Positions 37,201 through 50,888 are shown, numbered from the stretch's first letter. The stretch: 64,000 nt of DNA from Nectonema munidae (GCA_030549495.1 JAUIRK010000266.1:62001-126000), one strand, 5' to 3'. Numbers and translations are program-made. The notes: generated from the letters alone by a model not told the origin.

Positions 37201-40200
37201 CAAGTATATCATCATGAAAAGAAGGCGTTAAGAAAACTATATAAATAATGATCGAGACAACATTGTTTTTTTCGTTATTTATTTTTTATTAATGTCTCTT
37301 GAAAGAATTCAATCTTCTAAAAAAATTTCAAATTAAAGTTTTTGAAAGATAGAAAACTGTATAAATATAACATTGAAAAATAATCATGAGTTTCAAGTAT
37401 ATTATCATGAAAAGAAGGCGTTAAGGAAACTATATAAATAATGATCGAGACAACATTGTTTTTTTCGTTATTTATTTTTTATTAATGTCTCTTGAAAGAA
37501 TTCAATCTTCTAAAAAAATTTCAAATTAAAGTCTTTGAAAGATAGAAAACTGTATAAATATAACATTGAAAAATAATCATGAGTTTCAAGTATATCATCA
37601 TGAAAAGAAGGCGTTAAGAAAACTATATAAATAATGATCGAGACAACATTGTTTTTTTTGTTATTTATTTTTTATTAATGTTTCTTGAAAGAATTCAATC
37701 TTCTAAAAAAATTTCAAATTAAAGTTTTTGAAAGATAGAAAACTGTATAAATATAACATTGAAAAATAATCATGAGTTTCAAGTATATTATCATGAAAAG
37801 AAGGCGTTAAGAAAACTATATAAATAATGATCGAGACAACATTGTTTTTTTCGTTATTTATTTTTTATTAATGTTTCTTGAAAGAATTCTAAAAAAATCA
37901 AATTAATAGAAAACTGTATAAATATAACATTGAAAAATAATCATGAGTTTCAAGTATATTATCATGAAAAGAAGGCGTTAAGGAAACTATATAAATAATG
38001 ATCGAGACAACATTGTTTTTTTCGTTATTTATTTTTTATTAATGTCTCTTGAAAGAATTCAATCTTCTAAAAAAATTTCAAATTAAAGTTTTTGAAAGAT
38101 AGAAAACTGTATAAATATAACATTGAAAAATAATCATGAGTTTCAAGTATATTATCATGAAAAGAAGGCGTTAAGAAAACTATATAAATAATGATCGAGA
38201 CAACATTGTTTTTTTCGTTATTTATTTTTTATTAATGTCTCTTGAAAGAATTCAATCTTCTAAAAAAATTTCAAATTAAAGTCTTTGAAAGATAGAAAAC
38301 TGTATAAATATAACATTGAAAAATAATCATGAGTTTCAAGTATATCATCATGAAAAGAAGGCGTTAAGAAAACTATATAAATAATGATCGAGACAACATT
38401 GTTTTTTCGTTTTTTATTTATTTTTTATTAATGTCTCCTGAAAGAATTCAATCTTCTAAAAAAATTTCAAATTAATGTTATTTAAAGATAGAAAACTGTA
38501 TAAATATAACATTGAAAAATACTCATGAGTTTCAAGTATATCATCATGAAAAGAAGGCGTTAAGAAAACTATATAAATAATGATCGAGACAACATTGTTT
38601 TTTTCGTTATTTATTTTTTATTAATGTCTCTTGAAAGAATTCAATCTTCTAAAAAAATTTCAAATTAAAGTTTTTGAAAGATAGAAAACTGTATAAATAT
38701 AACATTGAAAAATAATCATGAGTTTCAAGTATATTATCATGAAAAGAAGGCGTTAAGAAAACTATATAAATAATGATCGAGACAACATTGTTTTTTTCGT
38801 TATTTATTTTTTATTAATGTCTCTTGAAAGAATTTAATCTTCTAAAAAAATTTCAAATTAAAGTTTTTGAAAGATAGAAAACTGTATAAATATAACATTG
38901 AAAAATAATCATGAGTTTCAAGTATATCATCATGAAAAGAAGGCGTTAAGAAAACTATATAAATAATGATCGAGACAACATTGTTTTTTCGTTTTTTATT
39001 TATTTTTTATTAATGTCTCCTGAAAGAATTCAATCTTCTAAAAAAATTTCAAATTAAAGTTTTTGAAAACTGTATAAATATAACATTGAAAAATAATCAT
39101 GAGTTTCAAGTATATCATCATGAAAAGAAGGCGTTAAGAAAACTATATAAATAATGATCGAGACAACATTGTTTTTTTCGTTATTTATTTTTTATTAATG
39201 TTTCTTGAAAGAATTCAATCTTCTAAAAAAATTTAAAATTAAAGTTTTTGAAAGATAGAAAACTGTATAAATATAACATTGAAAAATAATCATGAGTTTC
39301 AAGTATATATCATGAAAAGGAAGGACATTGTTTTTTTCGTTTTTTTATTTATTTTTTATTAATGTCTCTTGAAAGAATTTAATCTTCTAAAAAAATTTCA
39401 AATTAAAGTTTTTGAAAGATAGAAAACTGTATAAATATAACATTGAAAAATAATCATGAGTTTCAAGTATATCATCATGAAAAGAAGGCGTTAAGAAAAC
39501 TATATAAATTTTCGAGACAACATTGTTTTTTTGTTATTTATTTTTTATTAATGTCTCTTGAAAGAATTCAATCTTCTAAAAAAATTTCAAATTAAAGTTT
39601 TTGAAAGATAGAAAACTGTATAAATATAACATTGAAAAATAATCATGAGTTTCAATATAACATGAGACATTGTTTTTTTCGTTTTTTTATTTATTTTTTA
39701 TTAATGTCTCTTGAAAGAATTCAATCTTCTAAAAAAATTTCAAATTAAAGTTTTTGAAAGATAGAAAACTGTATAAATATAACATTGAAAAATAATCATG
39801 AGTTTCAAGTATATCATCATGAAAAGAAGGCGTTAAGAAAACTATATAAATAATGATCGAGACAACATTGTTTTTTTCGTTTTTTATTTATTTTTTATTA
39901 ATGTCTCCTGAAAGAATTCAATCTTCTAAAAAATTTCAAATTAAAGTTTTTGAAAGATAGAAAACTGTATAAATATAACATTGAAAAATAATCATGAGTT
40001 TCAAGCAAAGAAGGCGAAGAAAACTATATAAATCATGAGACAACATTGTTTTTTTCGTTATTTATTTTTTATTAATGTCTCTTGAAAGAATTCAATCTTC
40101 TAAAAAAATTTCAAATTAAAGTTTTTGAAAGATAGAAAACTTGTATAAATATAACATTGAAAAATAATCATGAGTTTCAAGTATATCATCATGAAAAGAA

Positions 40201-40340
40201 GGCGTTAGAAAACTATATAAATAATGATCGAGACAACATTGTTTTTTTCGTTTTTTATTTATTTTTTATTAATGTCTCCTGAAAGAATTCAATCTTCTAA
40301 AAAAAATTTCAAATTGAAAGTTTTCAATCATCCAAAAAAA
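28230..40340 (-). repeat. 193-bp satellite array, inverted half
   Basis: This is the same unit on the other strand, starting immediately at the turn (28,229/28,230), where forward CTTTTTTTTCATGA changes to reverse CTTGAAAAATTAA. It has about 60 units. Many units differ only in the length of the T run in GTTTTTTTCGTT. Towards the outer end (39,000-40,340) units are truncated or shortened (near 39,310, 39,655 and 40,010) in an order that does not match the outer end of the forward half. Confidence 0.97.
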
Positions 40341-40365
40341 AATTCAAATTAAAGTTTAATTTAGT

Positions 40366-40452
40366 AATGTATTGGAGATACTTATACAAATAGATATTAG
40401 TAAAAAAAAAAGAAACTGATTTATATGAACCATAAAAAGAAGGCTATCTAAT
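40366..40452 (-). repeat. 80-bp direct repeat, 3' side of the SNW1 copy (right arm)
   Basis: Mirrored counterpart of 15,697-15,780; pairs with 42,152-42,237. Confidence 0.75.
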
Positions 40453-40477
40453 ATCATGATGAAAATATCATATATAT

Positions 40478-42065
40478 TATCGCTTAAAAGGCTCGACAGG
40501 GCTTTGTCATAGGAACCGGTAGGGCGTTTAGTAGCTTTTTTAACAGAGCCCAAAACTGGTCCCAATTAAATGGAGTCGCCTTTTTTCTTGCTTTTTCAAA
40601 CTGAACAGGACCATCTCTCCTTGAAGCACTACTAGACGTACCTTTGAACTCTTTGTCGAAGGATTAAAACGATTTGTTTTAATGGTTTCATCCAAGTCCC
40701 CTCCATATAATTCTTTGTCAATATTCTTAGATGGCCTATAAATATTTTGAGGAGAGAGATTGCGCTCTCTCCACGGCTTATCATACACATTATAAGTATG
40801 GCCCTGCTCCGCCAAATCCAGAATTACTCAGCGATTGGAAAACAATCTTTGACCCAATTGCGCATCCGCAAGAGACACTTAGCACGGGATTCGGCAAGCC
40901 AATAGCAATATTCTCACTTTACATCCCTGTCTTTATCTAGCGTGCTTCTAGTTAAATGACCCGCTCTAGCTGAAATTACGTTCTCGCTGTCGCTCGCGGT
41001 GTCTTTCATACCTCAGCTCATTTCTCTCATTAAGGTAAATAGGTCTGCTTCACTCGCTTAAGATCGTATGCCCGCCCTGGCTTCGAGCTCTTTGCGCCAA
41101 AGCTCGTAGATGCTCTTCATTCTTCTCCTTACTTTCACCGATATCGCCTTTTCTAACTCCGATCTGATGTTTACAGCTTCTCTAGCTTTTCTATCCGCTA
41201 TATAGAGAGCTTCTGCCAATTTTGAAAAGTTGGAATTTATTGACACGTCTTGACACCTTGAACCATCAGCAGCTATTCTCTTATCCAAAGGAATTGTGTA
41301 TCCCTTTGAATTTTTCCAATTCGAAATGCAGGGAGGAATTTTCCAATCTTGTTGCTCTTTCACAGTGACCTTGCGAGGCGGAGGAGTGCAAAACGGGGGC
41401 AGGGGGAGATGGAGGACCTCTCCCGGAATTTTGGTGTTTGTCTTAAATTTGGGGGGCTCAAGTGGGTCCTCTTGTAGCTCAATCATTTTAATGATTCGCT
41501 GCTTAGATCCTGAATTGAAAGCAATGCCTTGTTGAGAAGGAGTATACTTGATGTACTGTGCCTGCTCACGTTCTTTAGCACAGAGACTTGGAAGAGCAGC
41601 CGTGATTTTACCTGATATCAATTTTTCCAAAGCCAAGCGCGTTTTCTCTGTATTTGCTTGAATCTCTTCTTCCCCTGGCCGCTGAAAACTTTCATCATCT
41701 TCGTATATAACTTTGGGCAAGAGGTCGTTAAACTTTGTATGCACTATTTTATCCTTTCTCTGACCTTGTTTCGATATAACGCCATAATCAATTTGACCAG
41801 AAGCATCAATTTGCAAAGGTATGACTTTATTGTTTGAATACTCTCCACTTATTTTTCCCAATCCCAATGGATACTGAGCAACTTTTATTTCGGGAAATGC
41901 TCCACCATCCCCGAAATCTTCGGCAAGCCTGGGAACCCAATTTTGGCGTTGACCATAAGGTGGAGGTTCTTTTTATTGCCTTAAAATTACTAACTTTTAA
42001 ATCAACTTCACTTTTTTTCAAGCTTTTGTGTGTACAGGATGCGATAATATACTTGTTAACGACAT
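40478..42065 (-). pseudogene. SNW1: SNW1 second copy, broken frame
   Basis: This is the mirrored copy of the gene at 14,103-15,671. The longest open part (41,867-41,058) covers residues about 68-335 including the S-N-W signature. The N-terminal piece is separated from it by an extra A in an A run near 41,967. Paired small indels alter the Pro-rich segment near 41,430-41,390, which reads IPGEVLHLPLPPF in place of the conserved KIPRGPPSPPAP. Another indel lies near 41,130. From about 41,050 to 40,800 the match is poor, with several indels and a missing stretch before YNVYDKPW, and the C-terminus differs. Most differences are one-base insertions or losses inside otherwise identical sequence. That is as expected of residual long-read error as of a decaying gene, so it may be an unpolished image of the intact copy. 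Confidence 0.85.
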
Positions 42066-42151
42066 TATACCAAATCTAAATAAAAACTATGATTAATTAG
42101 GGATGTTTCTGGTATATATGATATTTGGGATAGAATGCTAGCATTATTGGT

Positions 42152-42237
42152 AATTAATGTATTGGAGATACTTATACAAATGAATATTAGTAAAAAAACT
42201 GATATATTTGAACCATAAAAAGAAGGCCATCTAAGAT
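42152..42237 (-). repeat. 80-bp direct repeat, 5' side of the SNW1 copy (right arm)
   Basis: Mirrored counterpart of 13,934-14,013; pairs with 40,366-40,452. Confidence 0.75.
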
Positions 42238-42631
42238 CCTTTTCAAGTTCGTGGAAGTGGGTATTGTCAGAAAGCTTTCTTTAGTTCAAGGTTCATAACT
42301 GTAGATATCCGCTAATAATAGAAGCCTGCTCCAGAGATAGTGTGTCAAAAAATATACTATACAAAGAACGCACACAGTAATTTTAGACAATAATAATTAG
42401 GCTTCATCGTTACATGCTTTTTTAATATATATTTAAAGTATCTGTAATTAGTTGTATTTGGTAGTGTTACATTTCAATAAAAAAATACAACTGAACAAAA
42501 ATAATTGCAACGATACTAAAATATAAATCCAAACAAAATTGTACGTGTTATTTATAAAGTGATGTTGCAAAAGCTTATTTTTCAAATCAGCTATATGTTT
42601 AGCGATGTAGAGCAGGGGCTACCTTTCTTTT
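42238..42631. other. AT-rich DNA, mirror of 13,547-13,933
   Basis: No gene was seen. It is near-identical to the left-arm stretch upstream of SNW1. Confidence 0.5.
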
Positions 42632-43558
42632 TCTATAAGTAAGAGTACGTGCTTGTTTATAAAACATGTATGATGATCGCATTATAGGATGTAATGATCA
42701 TTAGAATATATGATAATGTAAGATAAGAGAATAAAAGAGGGAATGCAGACCTTCGAGTCAAACATCATGTCAAGCTGCTCTAAAATTCCTATCAAAAATA
42801 TTTTACAAGCGATGTGATAGCTATATAATAATAATAATCCATTGTTTCAAAATGCACACAATAAGTAAGCAATGTTTATCACAGTGTATCCTTGTAGTAT
42901 TTTTGAGCAAACACATGTTGATGATCCACTAGATTTTCTCATCTTCTTCTTCTGTCACAGTGATTCTATTCCTCTTTCTGTCTCCTTCTGTTTTTCTCTT
43001 CCGTTTCTCTTGCTAAAACTCAAGCTCTCATTTCATTCAATCTCTCTTATCTCATCCAAGCTCTCTTCTTGTTTAACTCCTATTTCATTCAGCTCTCTCT
43101 CTCTAATTTGTATTTAGAGTTAAATTAAAAATAATTCTATTTTATCTCATTAGAAATTAGTTTTTAGCGGAATATAAGTTCAATATTTTCAGAACCTTTT
43201 TTCATGATACCAAAATTCAGCTATTCAAACTAATAACAAAGATTTTTGGTAAAAATTTTGTTCCATCAATACACCAAACATTTTCCAATGAAAATTTGTT
43301 TGTTTTTAAATGAGAGAAAAATAGTTTCAATCGTTACAATTTTATACCAATGAATATTGTCAGACTCGCGTTAAAATTTTTTTTTAAAAAGTCACTTTTA
43401 ATCTTTACCACTACGTTTGTTACATTTTGTAGCATTTGAAAACTTTAATTTTTCTAGTTAAGGAATTTTTTTGAATAGCTATTTGGGAATGAATATTTTG
43501 ACTAGTTATTCAGTTTAAAACCAAAAAATGCTCTATTTGTTTAATATTTGAGCAGAGT
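42632..43558 (+). repeat. LTR-like direct repeat B (right arm)
   Basis: Mirrored copy of 12,610-13,546, with the same extra segments and no hAT-like MITE. It lies just before the Gag-like piece, the place of a 5' LTR if the pair are LTRs. Confidence 0.6.
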
Positions 43559-43569
43559 TGAACATAACC

Positions 43570-44915
43570 TTGTATGTTCAAATAATATTTACTATTTTTT
43601 ATTTAATAAAAAATACATACATAGAACTATATAGCACATGTAGTGTTCACTATTCACTCAATTTTTTCTCTCCTAACCTCTGTCAACTTTTTTACTCTCA
43701 TCTATTACCTATCCAGAGACATGGGACTCCCGGCAACAAGTCCTCAACGTCGTTCGCCGGAGAATTCTCGCATGCAATGTCAGATAGAATAGCTGCTATC
43801 GAAGATAAATTTGATGACCTTCGGGTGGACATTCAAAGAATCCTTCAAGCAGTTCCTTCAATGAAATCTCAGAAGGTATCAGAAGAAGAAAAACCCGAGA
43901 GAGGTTTCGCTCCTCGGGTCTAATATCTTTGACAGCGGCCTAGAATCTAATAAGGAAGACCCTGTTGGGGACTTCCTCGCAGCTCTCAGCCTGTCGTCGC
44001 GTCAACCCCTGTGCTAGACGCAGCCAGGGAGTTCTTCCCGGAGCAAGAAGACTGGTCTCCTATCTCTGTCATTGAAGAAGCTATTATTGAGAACGAAGGT
44101 ATTGTCATTCCAGAAAGTTTCAGCCGTAAAGACTTCTCAAAGAAATTATAGGTGGACTGGAGATCGACAAGATCACCGATGAAGATCCCATAACACCGGA
44201 TCAATTTGTCCAGTTCATCAAGCAAAACGAAGACACCGGCTTATTTGGCGTGAAACTCCGACCAGCTTACAATACCTGCCCAATAAAGGCCTATTCAATG
44301 CGGAGACATAGAGGTTTGTTTTTGGCCAAATTCTCAGCCCTCCACGCACCACCGAGTCGCTCCCAGCGGAAAGTGGTTTGCACGGCAGCAAGCGTCAAAA
44401 CAAGAACAGAAAGAACATCAGGAAAACAAGTAAACTCCCTCCTGAAGATTCCTCTTCCGAAGACGAATCCTCCGGCACAGATGACGAGGACGCTATCACG
44501 AAAGAACACGTCTCCAATGAGCAAGCCAACTTGCTGGAAGATGTCAAGCACCTGGTAACAAAAATCCTCGAACGTCATGAAGATGGAAGAACATCATGAA
44601 TTCTCCTGCAACGCCTCTGTCTGGACCCTCCTTGTAACTTGAGAGCGAAAAGAATACGCAAAATTCTTCAACAAGGATACATCTCAGATTACATTTCTAC
44701 TTGCGAACCATCAAGCTTCAACACTTTCAAACCCGTTCCAGCCAGCCAGGAATCCTTCATCAAAAACAAGGTTATTTCGGAGCTCCTTAAAGCGGACATT
44801 ATTGAAGCAGCAATCAATCCATGTATTACCTCGCCAATCTTCCTCGTTCCCAAAAGCGATAACAAAGTTAGATTCATCGCTTCCTTTGGATTCACTAAAG
44901 AGGCCTTCAAATGAG
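43570..44915 (+). mobile_element. Retroelement fossil piece (right arm)
   Basis: Mirrored copy of 11,251-12,600. It has a Gag-like coiled coil, an acidic Ser-rich region and the start of a DIRS- or Ty3-like reverse transcriptase, then stops where Helitron Rep begins. It is broken, like its left-arm twin. Confidence 0.6.
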
Positions 44916-47900
44916 AAGAATGCAGACTTCCGCGGATACAACCTCGCAACAATTGAAGCTCAATACAGATACTGCTTCAAAATTCAAAGTACTGCTGATG
45001 ATCGTAATTTACGCACCGGTAATATTGAAGTTCTTCCATCCACTTTTAAGGGGTCTTCACGTCAAATGCATCAATTATATCTTGATGCAATGGCTCTTGT
45101 AGCTAAAAATGGAAAACTTAATCTTTTTTTAACATTTACATGTAATCCAAAATGGCGAGAAATTGTTGAAAATTTATTGCCAGATCAAACACCTTCAGAT
45201 AGACCCGACTTGGTTTCACGCGTTTTCAAATTAAAAGTTGAAGCCTTAAAGAATGGTGTTCTTGGTGTTATTTGTGGCTACGTGGATGTAATTGAGTTCC
45301 AAAAAAGAGGACTTCCTCATGTTCACATGCTCTTACATATAAGTAATGTTTTTAAATTGTATAATGCAGACGACATTGACACCCTCATTTCTGCACAAAT
45401 TCCTGATCCTGAAGAAAACCCAGAACTATATGAAATAATTAAATCTTGCATGATCCATAGTCCATGTGGACATTTGAACAATTCATCACAATGTATGCAA
45501 GATGGAACTTGCATTAAAGACTATCCTAAACAATTTAATCAGCGCACTATACTTAATAATAATGGCTATCCTTTATATTTTAGACCTGACAACGGCCGCA
45601 CAGTCACTATCAGAAATGTTGAATTAGATAACAGATGGGTTGTCCCTTATAACCCTTTTCTATGTAAAAAATACAGCGCGCATATAAATTTAGAGGCCTG
45701 TGTTAGTATCAAAAGTGTTAAATATCTTTACAAATATGTCTACAAAGGCCATGACACAGCTCATGTTGAAATTAATGAACGCATTGATCATGATGAAATT
45801 AAAACATATTTAGATGATATGTTTCTCCGCCTGAAGCATCCTGGCGCTTATTTACATTCCCCATGCATACACAAAGCCATAATATTATTAGACTCCCATT
45901 ACATCTTCCTAATCAACAAACAACCTATTTTAGAAAAAGCGGAAGAAAATCCCGCCCTTCCCAAGGCCCATCATACAATGTTAATTACTTAGTTATACCT
46001 AAATCAAAATGATGAAAACGCCAGGCAGTACTTATACACCGATATTCCTTATCATTATGTCTTCAAAAGTTCGGAAAAAATGGGTAATTAGACAGAGGGG
46101 GCTCAAAAGTAGTAAATAGGATGTATAACGCCAGTATTAGAGAAGGTGAGCGATACTTCACGCATTCTTCTTTGCACGTACCTGGTGCCATATCTTATGA
46201 GTATCTAAAACATATAATGGAACTTTATATTCAACTTTTAGGGAAGCATGTATTGTAAGTAATTTATTATTAGATGACAGTTTGTGAGTTCGCACAATCA
46301 CAGAATTAGTTGAAACGGCATCTCCTCAGAAATCAGAGGAACTCATTTTCTTTTATTTTAATTCATGGTGAGCCAAGTAATCCTTCTCATTTGTGGCAAA
46401 CCTTTCGTTACGATATGATAGAGGATTATCTCCAGTATGAGTCGAGATTTTAAAAGCTGAACAATCTGGCACTTGCAGAAATTCAAAGTTTTCTCGAACA
46501 ATTATGTAAGACACTTATTGATTTTGGACTTGCAGACTTGGAAGTGAAACATTAATTGAAGATCCACCCAATATCCAAGCAAGCTAGACAAGAAGCTTCT
46601 AATTTAAGAAATATGATTAACCCTGAACAGATTTCTGTTGCCAATTCAAAATTGGTTCATTAGAAAAAAAGGTAAATCTTCAGCTAAAGTTTTCTTTATT
46701 GATTAGTCCAGGTGGCACCAGTAAGACTTTCACATATAACTACATTATTAAAGAACTAATTGGTCGTAATTTGAATGTTCTTTACTTGGCTTGGACAGGA
46801 ATTGTTGCTCACTTTATTCGAAAGAAGGCAGAACTGTTCATTACGTTTTTAAGTTACCTGTTCCTGTTTTAGATATTCAACATGTAATATTAAACCAAAC
46901 AGTAAACATGCAGAAGGAATTTATCCGTAAACAAGATATTATAATTTTGTGACGAAGCAAGCATGATTCCCAAATACGCGCTTGAAGCCATTGATAAAAT
47001 GCTTTCAGGGAGATATTTGCAACAAAACCATACCATTGCTGGAAAATTCTTCTTCTAAGTGGGAGGACTGCGTCATTACTAGTTGTAAAAAAAGGAAACC
47101 CCGCTAATCATTGAAACATGCTTGAAAAGTTCATATATGACCATTAGTTAAAGTCTTTCATGCTTCACACCTATAGAAGAGGGCAGCTCAATAAGACCAC
47201 CTCTTTCAGAATTTCCTTCTTCTCTGAGAAAATGGACAATTGCTTGTTAACTATAACGATCCTTTCAAAGATTGTATTGAGATACCAACTTCAATGTTTA
47301 TTAACTAAAAGTGATAACATCATTGCTTCTGTTTTTAATGATGATATTAACGTTGCAGACCAAGTCATCTTAACTTACCAATGAAGACTCTTGCCAGAAA
47401 TTAACAACCAAGCACTACATCAACTTCGGGGAATCTAAACATATTACAGCTACTTGACTCTGTTGTTACGGATAATCAAGAAGAAATTGATCTTTATCCC
47501 TAATGGAATTTGTCAATTCCTTTAACACCATCTGGTATGCCACAACATAAACTCTTTTTAAAGAGAAGTAGGATGTATCGTAATGCTACTTCGACATCTT
47601 AGTCTTAAGGATGGTCTCTGTAATGGAACACGTTTAGAATATCTAGAATTATTGGATAGTACAATTGAATGTCAAATTTACTGGTGTTAACTGTGGAAAG
47701 AATGTTCTGATTACTAGAATTTCACTGTTGCCTAACGATACAAATCTTCCCCTTTCAAATTAAGAAGCTTATTCAGTTTCTCAGATTGTGTATGCCACTC
47801 ACTATCAATAAAAGTCAGGGACAAACTTTTGAAAAGTTAGTATTTCTGTATGAAAACCATGTTTCAGTCATGGACAACTTTATGTTGCCCTTTCAAGAGC

Positions 47901-47991
47901 ACGACTTTTTCATGCTATTAAATTTTCAGGTCTATCAAACTACATCAACAGATATCACAACAATAGACCTATTAAAAAAAATATAGTTTAG
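44916..47991 (+). mobile_element. Helitron Rep/helicase remnant (right arm)
   Basis: Mirrored copy of 8106-11,250. The Rep part stays open from the joint to about 45,992 and, without the 68-bp duplication, shows FTCNPKWREI, GLPHVHMLL and the full tyrosine region KYLYKYVYKGHD in one frame. From about 46,300 the match to the left copy falls sharply, with an insertion or loss every few dozen bases. Walker A (near 46,710), DEASM and the region before [14 protein letters not shown] are recognisable only in pieces. The stop TAG is at 47,989-47,991. The sudden change in quality within one gene suggests a sequencing or assembly problem more than ageing. Confidence 0.8.
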
Positions 47992-48049
47992 CCACAAATT
48001 TTTCATTGAAATATATTTTTATTATTTTCCATCTCCTATTCTGGTTTTT

Positions 48050-48913
48050 TTTAGAAGTAAGAGTTGCTGCGTTTATCAAACATGTATGATGATCGCATTT
48101 TTTCTATCCGAACATATTTTGGCAGACGATGCGTAGAAGAGCTATATATTAATAATCCATTGCTTCAATGTGCACACAATAAGTAAGCAATGTTTATCAC
48201 AGTGTCTTGTAGTATTTTTGAGCAAACACATATTGATGATCCCCTAGATTTTCTCATCTTTTGTCACAGTGTTTCTCTTTTCTCTCCTCTGCTTTTTCTC
48301 TCCGCTTTCTCTGTTAAAACTCAATCAGTCACTCAGCTCATTCAAGCCTCTCTTGTTTCATTCAACGCCCTCTTCTCTTGTTAAGAACTTTCTCTATCTC
48401 ATTCAGCCTCTCTCCCAGGAGCTTGAAGCTAGGCTGGCATAAGGGGCCGTGCCCACACACTATTTATTGCATGGTGCCCCCATGAATTTTATGCGATATC
48501 AGTTTTTGAAATTTCTCCCAACGTCAAAGGACAAGAAAGTATAAATAATGTTGCGCAAGTTTTTTTATTTTCTTTAAATTGTTCCCTCTATCAACTTTTT
48601 TTTGGCTACACCCATCTGATACCTGTCTAAACCCCCATTTAGAGTCAAATTAAAATAGTTTTCAATCGTTACAATTTCATATCAATGAATATTGTTAGAC
48701 TCGCACTAAGAAATATTTTTTCAACAAAAAGTGCACCAAATCTTTATCACTACGTAAATGCAAAGCATTTTTAACATTTGAAAAACTTGAATTTTTTCAA
48801 GTCAGTAATTTTTTTTCAATAGTTATTCTTGAAATGAATGTTTTTTGATTGTCTGGCCCCTAAGTTTAAAAGCAAGAAATTTCTCTCCTTTTACTTTAAT
48901 ATTTGAGCAGAGA
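48050..48913 (+). repeat. LTR-like direct repeat A (right arm)
   Basis: Mirrored copy of 7212-8050, in the poorly matching zone. It includes the remains of the hAT-like MITE at about 48,415-48,618, of which GGCATAAGGGGCCGTGCCC and TTTGGCTACACCC are still readable but the ends are damaged. Confidence 0.55.
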
Positions 48914-49179
48914 TATTTTAGCAATGTTCGATTATTTAATTTTATGAACTAACTACATAATCAAACCCTTTTTTAAGAGAATTTGTTGATTAATTATAAT
49001 AGAAATAGGTAATATCGAACAAAATATGTTTCAGTTGTAAAAATGTACTTGAACTACCATGACAGCTTTCAGAATTCATTTGTATTTTAGAAATATATTC
49101 AAAAAATCTGTCTGTGAAAAAAGAAACGCAATGATTTTCTCTCTCATATATTATTCTAATTTATGTTAGATTTGATGTC

Positions 49180-49358
49180 GGACATTTCGCCCCTTTGGTT
49201 TCATAAGACGTTCGTCCCCATGAGACACTCGCCCCTTTTAACAAGACGAGCTTCATTCCCATGGATAATTCGCTTCATTACCTTTTCATAATGATATTTT
49301 ATTTCATGGAATTTCGCCCCGTTAACTGCGTAAGACATTTTATCTCTCCGGCAATTCT
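49180..49358 (-). repeat. GGGGCGAA minisatellite (right arm, poorly preserved)
   Basis: Mirrored copy of 6788-6967. Motifs such as GGACATTTCGCCCC and CATGGATAATTCGC remain among many small changes. Confidence 0.5.
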
Positions 49359-49363
49359 AAAAA

Positions 49364-50888
49364 AGCTAGCGGTCCCGTGATTAAGCAAGCTGCTCAGAAC
49401 GTGTTCTCTTTGCGCTCGAGTATAAGTTCTGAAACGGTATTATTATATTGAGTTGCTAATTCCGAAAATTAAACTTCGCTCAAAAACATTCGCGGAGGAC
49501 TGATTTTTTATTGTTTGGGGAAGCGCAGCTCAGTATAGAATTCTTTAGTGTGTATTTAAGTTGTAATAAATCATTATAATATTGCATGTTGATCAGTTTT
49601 GAAGATATTTTATTATATTTTCTGTGTGATTTTTCTATTACACCATATAAAATACATGCAAAAAATTTCAAGCGTCAAATCACTCAAACAAATATACAAA
49701 CAAAATATTATACTTTAATTTCAACCAATGCTTCAAACAATCCACGCCATAATTTCATCACATAAAATACAGACAAAACGCTATATCAATTGGCCAATCA
49801 AAAAATAAACTCCAGCGACACTTTTTTGAGATGAGCGCACGGACTTGCGAAGCGATAATATAGACGAAGCCGTCCCGTGATAAATTTCTCGCTTCGCTCG
49901 AAAACAGTGTTTCTAAAACACGCCAGAAACATATAGTTCACAATTTATATTGGTGCTAATTCAAATTCTTCGCTCAAGGCGACCACGGGACCGGCTAGTT
50001 TTTTATTGTTTAGGCCGCTCGAAGAACTCGTTCTGAGCCAGTATTGTATATTGGTTGTAATTAGGGCTTCGCTCGAAAACATTGTTTGAGCTACGCTCAA
50101 TATAGGATTCTGGGTAGTGGTATGTTTTGGTGCTAGCTAGTGTTGTATATGTTATGGTGATCGATTTTTAGAATATTTGGCCCTTTTTATGTATTTTTCT
50201 ATTTTCTATAAATACATACAAACAATAGTAAATGTCAAGATTCCCAGATTGTGAGCTTTCATCACTTTTTGCTACTTGGAGTAAAGAACATATAATCTAA
50301 TTTTAACCAATCAGCGAAAGCTTCAGACTTGCGTACGCAGAGCGTATAGCCATAAATCATTTGAACAGTCAAATAGCTAGTATGGATTGGAGCAGGGTAT
50401 CTATAGACCAATCAGATAAGCGACTTGCATAGATGGAGAAAGGGTATATGAATTTCGGAAGGGACAGAAAGAAAATAGCTATTATAGTATAATTTATTTT
50501 TGCCCGAAACCATAAATTCGGAAAATTTTGTTGGTATAGAGGATTCTGGGTAGTGTGTATTGAGTTGCTTTAAAATTTAAGCACAAAGCTCAAAACGACG
50601 CGAATTTAAAACAGTTTTTTTGTTTCAGACGCTCGAAACAAAATATTGGAGGTTGCTAATAGTGTTATATGGTATTGTGTCGGTTTTTAGAATGTTTTGT
50701 GCTTTTTCTGTGTATTTTCTATTACACCGGTATATGCACATCTAAAAAGCACATAGGAGTATATAATATTTCAACCAATCAGAATACTTCAAGACGTTCC
50801 ACACATATAAAAACTCGCACCATATAAAACACACGAAAAGACTGTGAACCGGCAATCAAAGTGAATTACTAACTTTGGTGTACTTAGA
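49364..50888 (-). mobile_element. Helitron-like units (right arm, poorly preserved)
   Basis: Mirrored counterpart of 5064-6782, about 150-200 bases shorter and heavily altered. CGACCACGGGACCGGCTAG survives intact near 49,981-49,999, and GCTTCGCTCGAAAACA, GATTCTGGGTAGTG and AACCAATCAG blocks recur. The unit boundaries seen in the left arm cannot be placed. Part of it (about 50,225-50,520) has no clear left-arm match. Confidence 0.45.

Noticed and set aside
15783-40340. CRISPR-like array
   Set aside because: The 193-bp units are continuous satellite DNA with no unique spacers, and the host is a eukaryote.
44802-45992. A 396-residue frame reading across the retroelement/Helitron joint as if it were one gene
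   Set aside because: Only the part after the joint is recognisable Rep. The residues before it are not in the reverse transcriptase frame, so the continuity looks accidental.
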